Source of the DNA: Girardinichthys multiradiatus
Taxonomy: Eukaryota > Chordata > Actinopteri > Cyprinodontiformes > Goodeidae
DNA: 64,000 bases
NCBI RefSeq assembly: GCF_021462225.1
Contig: NC_061817.1
Coordinates: 2,038,095-2,102,094, forward strand
Direction: 5' to 3'
In this document: positions 57,094-64,000 of the stretch, one piece after another
Position numbering within the stretch: the stretch's first letter is position 1
How the letters are laid out: every line of letters starts with the position of its first letter
The notes under the pieces: model-generated
Databases searched by the model: none
Told to the model about the DNA's origin: nothing
What the model saw: only the letters and a program-made list of their open reading frames with translations
Translations under genes and position numbers: made by a program

Positions 57094-57417
57094 CTACCCC
57101 GTCGGTTGGTTTGGCTCCTGTAACGGCAAAACTGGCTTACAGTGGCTTTTATGGATCCAGGAAGGCCTCTCTGCTATTTTCAGAGCTGTGGGCGTTGTCA
57201 GGAGTACTTGAAACGGCCCTTTCCACCGAGGAGTGCTCCAATCCTTCCGGTGGAGTGTCTTAATCAGGACCAGGTCTCCAGGCCTCAGGTCGTTCTGTGG
57301 GATAGGAGCAGAGATTATCGGCAGACCACTGGACATTTGTGTTTCTTTTGTCTGCAACATTTTATTCATCCACTCAGCTAATGAAGTTTCCTGTTGTGCT
57401 TTCTCTATTTCATTCAT
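57094..57417 (-). pseudogene. ERV-2 integrase C-terminal domain
   Basis: The stretch [16 protein letters not shown], then [18 protein letters not shown] and [10 protein letters not shown], is the C-terminal domain of gamma-type integrase. It ends at the pol stop. Confidence 0.88.
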
Positions 57418-57597
57418 GTCTGAGGGCAGAGAAAACGGTCTGCCATGTACTATTTCTTTGAGAATACAAATTCACATCAGCAACTTGGTGTCACGTGATC
57501 TCAGACTCAGAACACAGTGGGTGGAGTTATACAATGATGTACAGTAGGTGGCAAATGGAGTAAGACCAGTTTGATTTGGAGTTATTCTCATCCATAA

Positions 57598-57783
57598 TTA
57601 ACCAGGGATAGGCATTCGGGCCATGGCCTCCCTGTTTCTTCCATTGTTTTCCTTAATCTTTAACTGAAACCCTAATGCATTAGAACTTAGTTCTATTAAT
57701 TTATTTACAAAATGAGTTCCATTATCTGACCTTATAATCTGTGGGATACCATATGTGGGGAAGAAATGTGTCACTAGGTTCAT
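57598..57783 (-). pseudogene. ERV-2 integrase catalytic core fragment
   Basis: FFPTYGIPQIIRSDNGTHFV contains the second catalytic Asp (SDNGTHF). The region that should hold the catalytic Glu is replaced by unrelated residues after LKIKENNG, so integrase is dead. Confidence 0.85.
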
Positions 57784-57889
57784 CTATTACAACTAGGCAA
57801 TATTTCTTCCCCATGTTTGCAACAAATTATGCATAATCTGCAAAAATGATTTGCATAGTCAGAAAAATTTATAGTGTAGCATTAATGCT

Positions 57890-58114
57890 TTACCAGATGT
57901 GACATATTCCCCCCTTGACACGTGGGTCTTCCCAATGTGTCACTGTAGCCGCTGTGTTGTATACATTTTTTGGGAGGATTGGTTTATCTTCTATCTGATA
58001 GATGTCATCTTTTTTCTGTGCTCCTCTCTTTAGCCAGGCCTTTATTTCTGTCTTGGGTGCTGACTGTTGGGCGTCTTTCAGCACGTCTGTGTCTATAAAT
58101 AGCAGATCTGACAT
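57890..58114 (-). pseudogene. ERV-2 pol fragment between RNase H and integrase core
   Basis: A 74-codon frame in the position of the RNase H to integrase junction, with KAWLKRGAQKKDDIYQIEDK. The zinc-binding His/Cys set of integrase is not complete in it. Confidence 0.6.
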
Positions 58115-58206
58115 TTTCTCTTTAATAGGTTGAAATGAGTTAGTTCTGTCCCTGATGATGTTTTAAAACCTCTATTTTGCCAAATCTTAGCATGGTGATG
58201 TACTGA

Positions 58207-58990
58207 TCAGAAAACGTATTGGCTGTCTGTGTATATAGTAAGTATTTGTCCCTCATGTAATTCACATGCTCTTACTACAGCATATAATTCTACTGTTTGG
58301 GCTGAGCATGTATTGGGTAGAGATTTAGCTTCTATTATCCTATCGATGGTTGTTATTGCATAACCAACTCTATTCTTTCCATATTCATCTTTAGATGCTG
58401 AGCCATCTACAAACACAACACATGAATCTGGTATAAGGGTTTGAGAAATGTCTTGTCTGGGTTTGGTGTCTTCTTCAACTTTTGCTTTATAAGAATGTGG
58501 TTTTCCATCTTCTGCAGTAGGTATTAGAGTACTTGGATTTAAAGGGCACATCTTTTTAGAGTTATGTTTGGCTGTGATAATAATAGCGATGTCAGTGTGA
58601 TATGTCTTGCATGTAGCGTCAGGTGCTTCTCTTAATATTCCTGACTTCAACATATCTTGTATTACTGACTTAGTACCTTCTTCAGCTTCTGGCTTTAAGG
58701 GGTATTGACGGACTAATGGCCTTTTTTCAGATATTAGTTTAACCTTGTATGGTGGGAACCCCTTTATAAGCCCTACATCAGTTGATGATTGGGACCATAG
58801 TTCAGGTGGGACAGCAGATAGGACAGGATACATGTTGCTCTCTTTGCTCTCAGCTAAGCCCTGTATTTGTCCCTCTGCCTCATCTAAATGTATCCTTGGA
58901 TGGACTTTGACTATCCACGCCAGAGTGAGCTTCCAGATTCCTGTATGAGGATCTACCTTTGACAGTGTCAGTGCTGTTCCTGCAGAGGTT
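58207..58990 (-). pseudogene. ERV-2 reverse transcriptase start fused to RNase H
   Basis: The frame begins with the RT N-terminal region (LVRQYPLKPEAEEGTKSVIQ, then SGILREAPDA), jumps to the RT connection end (MCPLNPSTLIPTAEDGKPH), and continues as RNase H with FVDGSAS, AQTVEL and YTDSQYVF, which supply the catalytic Asp, Glu and Asp. The RT palm with its YXDD box is deleted. Confidence 0.85.
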
Positions 58991-61900
58991 TAAAGCCTCT
59001 GTTTTTCCAAATTTTTATTATTCTTTTTTATCATATTTTATAAAGTAAGTCCTTATTACATTTAAAAATGAGATCAATATTTTTGGTAGTTGCTATTATT
59101 ATAAATAATGCTTGGTTTAGTTCTTATTAAAAATAAAAAATAAAAACTCACTCACTGATGAACACAAAAAATAAAGGGCATATTATATCTTATAATCTTA
59201 GTTTGTTTTACCCAGTTTTATAGATACAACATACAGTTTCAGTCAGCTTTGTATTTAGTTCAAGTAACTAAAGTTTGTTTCAATTAACTCACGTTTTCTC
59301 TATTTCAGTCCAGTCCAGTAATTCTGTTAAGGTTCATTTCATCTTATGTTAAGTTTGAGTCTAATTCAATCATTTTGAACCTGACTGGAAAAAGTCTAAA
59401 CATCTGTTAAAATCTTTTTGTTTTACCATAGAGAACTGACCTAATATTATTATGGTATGTTGAGGACTCTAATTTTTACATAACATGAAACAAACATTTA
59501 TTTCACAAAAACAGAAAGTCAAATACAGACATTTGGCTACATGAAAGTTTAAATAACCTGTTTGTAAAAGAATTATGAAAAATTGAAGACGGATCTATGA
59601 ACTTTCTTATGGTTATCAGTATTTTCAATACAGATAGAACCTTTGCCATCTTTATATGATTTTTCGAAAAAGATTCTGGAAACCTTATTAAGATATAAAT
59701 TTGGCAAAGATCATCAGAACATCAGACCTTTATTAGCGCTTTTAAAGTCCCTCAAAGATGCATTACAATAAAATCAGTCATTCCCATTCACACACATTCA
59801 CACACTACTTACTTATTTTTCTGTCAGAGTAATTTTTATTTGCAAAAATTTGAACATTTGACTTCTATTATTCTTAAAATGCACATTGTTTCCTCATAAC
59901 CCCTTTTGTTTCCACTAGGTCTGTTTTGAACGCTTCAATTTTTTTTTTTTATTCACCAAGAATCAATAAGGTGGTCTTAGTGGGTCCACCTTAAAGGTGT
60001 TATCTGTTGGGTGTCATGTTATCATTGTCAGGTCAGTGAGGTTCATAAGTCAGTCAGAACCTTGGTCATTTGGTCTGTGCTCATAATGTTTCATAGATCC
60101 AGCCTATGATTAGTCAGCAGAACTTCCACCTATAGGAGAAAAATTGATTGTTAATAAATGAGCTGCATTTCCTAGGAACACTGTCTTCCTCCTGGATGAG
60201 CATCACCTGTTGAAAAACTTTCATCATTGTTTGTTTCACATATTCAATCAGATCTTTATATTATACCAGTAGGTGAAGTTGTTAGTATCTCATGTAGACT
60301 GACATATACTGTTGCATTTGGAGAAGATCTCAGATTAAATAAACTTAGTTAGAGCTTCAATCCAGGTTCATTTTGTGTCTGCAGACTTTAGCCAATTTTT
60401 CTTTTTTTTTATACATAAAGATCAAGATTCAAAACATTTTCAAAAGGCAGATTGTGGCAGAATGTAGACAAAACTGCTTATTGATTGACAAAATAACATT
60501 CAAGCACACAATCACCATATTAAAAGGCTCTACTTCTAGAGAATCACTAAACTTCTGGGGTCTGGTTTTGGCCCGCGGACCTTGAGTTTGACACATGCAG
60601 GGTAGAGTTACAATTTTTTTTTCAGACCTTTCAGCAGAGACAGGCTTCTGCTGTTTGCAGAAGTTTTATCTTTTTATTTTCAGGCAGCTGCATCTCTTTG
60701 TCAAGGTCGTTTCACAGAGCTGAAATTTAACTTCTCTCAAAGAGGAAAAATCAAGAATGCACACAATCTGAGCCAAATATGGAATTATTTCCCTGTAAAA
60801 TGAATCTTTTGCATTTTATCATGATATTGTTGGTAGTATAACACCATAGAATGATTTTTGAAGCACCTGTTTCTCACTAATGCTTGCCTACAAAATCTTT
60901 TACTCTCAGATTACTTCTTTAACAACATTCTGTTCTCTCTTCTCTAGTCATTGTTCACTGGGTTGTCCAGTTGGACAGTTTCCATGTTGTCCACATTGTC
61001 ATCTCCTCTTTTAACTTATTTTACCACGTCCTCTAAAACCATCTCTTAGTCTTTATAATTTGGGGCTACCTTGGTATTCTAAACTGGGATGGGTGGCAGT
61101 CCGCCCTCCTTTATTTGTTTTCAGTTAAGCTGAAAGTTTTTTTCTGTGCTTTTCTTAAGGCCTCAGTATTATGGCTATGTCAGTTAAAAGCTGCTCTTAT
61201 TGTTTTTTTTTTTATTCATCTTTTTGTTTTAATCTGTTTATCAACTGTGTGCACTCAGGGACTGAGAGGTCCCCTTTGAAATTATAATCTGGCAAGGTTT
61301 TTTATTGTCTCTTGAGTCTTTTGAATGCATAATCTCCAGTTTAAGATCCCCGTGTAGTTTTAGGATTTCAGTGATAATTAAGTTACCTGAAAATCCGTAT
61401 TTTTATGCCATCGTGTACATATTTCTGTTAAATCAGAGCTTTTTCTCTGTTCTTTCCCCATTGTTCTTTGTTATTTTTATCTTTTTAGTTTTCATTATTT
61501 CTAATTTTAGATCCCCTTGTAATTTTAAGACATCCTTTGTATCTAATTTGCCCAAAAACCCATGTTTTTTATTTTTTATTCCAGATCATACCTGCTCCTT
61601 TTACATAGTTCTCCATAAACTTTACCTCCCCTTCTAAGTCAATTAGTTTACTTTGTTTCTTCCCCATTATGTTTTATGTTAGTTTAATTGTAGTATAAAT
61701 GTCCCAGATAAAAGGTCACTGGCATGAGACTTTAAGGAGAGGACATTAACACGGCCTTCTACTGCGACTAATTCGCAGCGGTGTTAATTTTCTGGAATGA
61801 AATCCGACCTGAATCTCCAAAGTCACCAGTACGTAGTTTTAATCTGGGCAAAATAAAACACAGGACTAGCAGAATCCTGCTATGATTCTATTAAAATGCT

Positions 61901-61999
61901 TAGTCCTCCATACACACACACAACACAGTCACACAGTTAGTTTCAGGTACCTTGTAATTTTTCTAAGTTAACTTGGTGTTATTTTATGAGCTCAATTTA
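58991..61999. other. ERV-2 gag-protease position, no coding recognised
   Basis: About 3 kb of AT-rich sequence with no gag (no CCHC knuckle), no protease DTG motif and no open frame that fits. A short repeat fragment 'gaccttgagtttgacaca' occurs near 60580. Confidence 0.55.
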
Positions 62000-62007
62000 C
62001 TCCGTTC

Positions 62008-62371
62008 TTTTTACTTTTATAGCGCTTATTCTATTCCCTCGCAGGGGAATAACCCTTAGTCGTTTTATTTGGCCCCCTTCTTGGCGGGGCCCTACCTTAA
62101 TTTGTCACTATTCCTTTCACGGTGGAATAAAACCATCCCAATGCAGCGTCCTTACCGGCGACGCACTACCAACGACTGTTAAGTACTTTTCTTCTTTTAT
62201 TTATATAGCGCTAACTCTATTCCCTCGCAGGAGAATAATCCTCAGTCGTTTTCTTTAATCCCCTTCACGGCGGAATTGTACCAAATTTGTCACTATTCCT
62301 TTCACGGTGGAATAAAACCATCCGAATGCAGCGTCCTTACCGGCGACGCACTACCAACGACTGTTAAGTAC
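62008..62371. repeat. Tandem duplication in ERV-2 leader
   Basis: Two units of about 180 bases share 'tagcgct', 'ctattccctcgcagg', 'cactattcctttcacggtgg' and 'gacgcactaccaacgactgt'. They lie about 280 bases inside the 5' LTR, in the untranslated leader. Confidence 0.85.
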
Positions 62372-62623
62372 TTTTCCTATGAACTGTATTTTAACACTGT
62401 CTCACCTCGGAGTTGACTTCTTGGTGACTCTCTGGATCCTGTGAGAGTCACCCCGCGCCGAGGAAGGCGATAACCCACTGGCCAGGTGTGAATTCACACA
62501 CACCGGGACTTTCAGCCACTCCGGCTAATGGAGGCTGTGCAGCGGTGCTTCACTCGACGTCAGGCTTCCCCCATGGATCCCAGAGTCACTGTTAAAGCAA
62601 AGATAAATAAGGTTATTGAATTA

Positions 62624-62642
62624 ATCCGGCTACGAAGGACCA
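62624..62642 (-). promoter_or_regulatory. ERV-2 primer-binding site, tRNA-Tyr-like
   Basis: On the - strand TGGTCCTTCGTAGCCGGAT lies five bases after the LTR. It matches the complement of the 3' end of vertebrate tRNA-Tyr (ending in TCGAAGGACCA) apart from one extra base. tRNA-Tyr as primer is inferred from memory of that sequence. Confidence 0.6.
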
Positions 62643-62647
62643 ATAAA

Positions 62648-62947
62648 TGTTAGGTATTATTTAGTCAACTCAGAGGTAAGAACGATACAGTCAGAGTTAC
62701 TTGCAGCAAGTGTAGCCCACTTTGCAGTGAAACTACCAAGTTTTTGACACCCTATTTCTTTATTTATATACACAGTTCAACAGACAGTTCAGACAGGGTG
62801 TGTGTGTGTGTGTGTGAGACGGAAAGGAGGCTGGTTCACACAGAGATAACAATGATCTCACACACACAGGGAGGAAGGCATAGTGCAGGTGCCTTGCAAC
62901 ACAAAGTTTTTACATGAGTGATAACAAGTTTTTGCACCCATCCAACA
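62648..62947 (-). repeat. ERV-2 5' LTR
   Basis: Partner of 55704-56001 with about 98-99 percent identity by eye. Confidence 0.9.
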
Positions 62948-64000
62948 CACAGCAACAGTTTTCTCTTATATGAATCCACATTTACTGATGCTGAAACCTT
63001 TTGCTAATTCTTTATACTGTAACTCTGTAATAATAACTACAATCCTGAGAGTTATTGTTATAGTTCTCTTTTTGTTTGACTCAATTTGATCGCAGCTGTA
63101 TTGCAGAATTTCAAGTTAAATGCAAAGAAGTATTTTTAATTGAATTCAATTCAAATTCAAAGATACTTTATTGATCCCCGAGGGGAAATTAGAAAAGTCA
63201 GCGTTGACATTTTTATGGTATACCCAAACTAAACAAAACTGCAGTGTTTGACTTAATCAGAAATTAAGATAAGAAGCTTGTCTCCAAACTGGACTTTTTC
63301 TCATTTTCTTTAATTTGGGTCATTTAAATTTTGAGAGTTGGGGAAAACTTATTACTAGAACCCCTCTTTAACAATCCAAATGGTGATAAATGTTTCAATA
63401 TTTTATCTCTTAGTAATCTGAAATTACCTTGTGTACCTTTGTACTCATATATATTCTTTTAATCTTTAAACACTAAGAAATCAAACAAGGAGACTTGAGT
63501 TTGATCCGACCATCCTCTTACTGTTAAGAGAGCCTTTATTTCTTTTCTTTTCCTAAAATGAAGGATTTTACTTGTCTGGATTCTGTTATAAAGAATCCTA
63601 GCCTTGGTTCCAAAACTAAACTCTTCAACCCCAATCTGTGTCCCCAGAGTAGAAAGTTTGAGTATTATTGCATTTCAAAGCCACCAAATGACTGGAACTC
63701 ATCATTGACTTAGATATATTTTAATAGGTAATCGGTCTACCTTTAATTAAATATTATAATTTTATGGACCCAAAATCTATGGCTTACAGGCTTCAGGAGT
63801 CCAGGAACCACAAGTTGAGTACTACTGCATTGAACAATGGTGTTAACTTTCTGCAGAGATTGAAGGATTGGCTAAATATATTGTTTCTGATTGGACCATA
63901 ATCAGATTTAAAATTATTAGTTCACAGCTCCTAATTTACCTCAGATCATATTTGCTCCTATCCCAGTTCATAAGAAGCTTCAGACAAACATTATGCTAAA
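62948..64000. repeat. Repeat R, copy 2, second part
   Basis: It continues from the duplicated CACAG (62948-62952) and matches 47084-48140 with few substitutions, running off the window end. Confidence 0.88.

Larger units (their letters stand above)
55704..62947 (-). mobile_element. ERV-2: class I-like endogenous retrovirus, defective
   Basis: LTRs at 55704-56001 and 62648-62947 and a 5-base duplication CACAG bound this 7.24 kb provirus. Its orientation is -: a primer-binding site lies inside the right LTR (62624-62642), and the polypurine tract AAAAGGAGGGAC touches the left LTR. Pol remnants lie at 57094-58990 and an env start at 56797-57015. LTRs differ at four bases and one GT unit, so it is young, and it is younger than repeat R copy 2, which it splits. 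Confidence 0.9.

Overview
The window is vertebrate nuclear DNA, almost certainly from a teleost fish. It is AT-rich, its host genes have introns with GT-AG junctions, and most of it is made of repeat families typical of teleosts: Tc1/mariner DNA transposons, L2-type and L1-type LINEs, tRNA-derived SINEs and class I endogenous retroviruses (ERVs). The species cannot be fixed from the sequence.

Host genes. (1) rogdi lies on the + strand. All eleven coding exons can be traced (ATG 3423, stop ends 26113), giving an intact 284-codon reading frame that is collinear with vertebrate ROGDI, the Rav2-like partner of rabconnectin-3/V-ATPase assembly factors. Its introns 1, 2, 3, 7, 9 and 10 are swollen with transposon relics. 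(2) smim22 lies on the - strand. Two coding exons (43773-43644 and 37292-37222) encode a small single-pass membrane protein with a Cys-rich juxtamembrane tail; the terminal exon was not found with confidence. The two genes are tail-to-tail, as ROGDI and SMIM22 are in mammals.

Layout. 1-933: 3' part of a Tc1 transposon cut by the window edge. 934-3360: intergenic, with a SINE. 3360-26400: rogdi. 26400-37200: intergenic, with several Tc1 relics, a deleted LINE and unclassified repeats. 37222-43781: smim22, whose intron holds an L2 LINE split by a small Tc1-like element and a full-length Tc1 copy. 45019-52600: a Tc1-like element into which an ERV (45097-51071, 424/427 bp LTRs, ACTG duplication), a LINE piece and a SINE have inserted. 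54000-64000: an env remnant, a Tc1 end, and a second copy of non-coding DNA also present inside the first ERV; this copy is split by a younger ERV (55704-62947, about 300 bp LTRs, CACAG duplication).

The most unusual items are: a 1.44 kb fold-back DNA transposon (10619-12057) inserted with a 6 bp duplication exactly in the B box of a tRNA-derived SINE, as expected of Dada-type elements; an ERV whose gag-pol position is filled with non-coding DNA that is repeated nearly identically 8.6 kb away; and a second ERV carrying a 29 bp minisatellite where most of env should be. No CRISPR, operon or bacterial feature is present.
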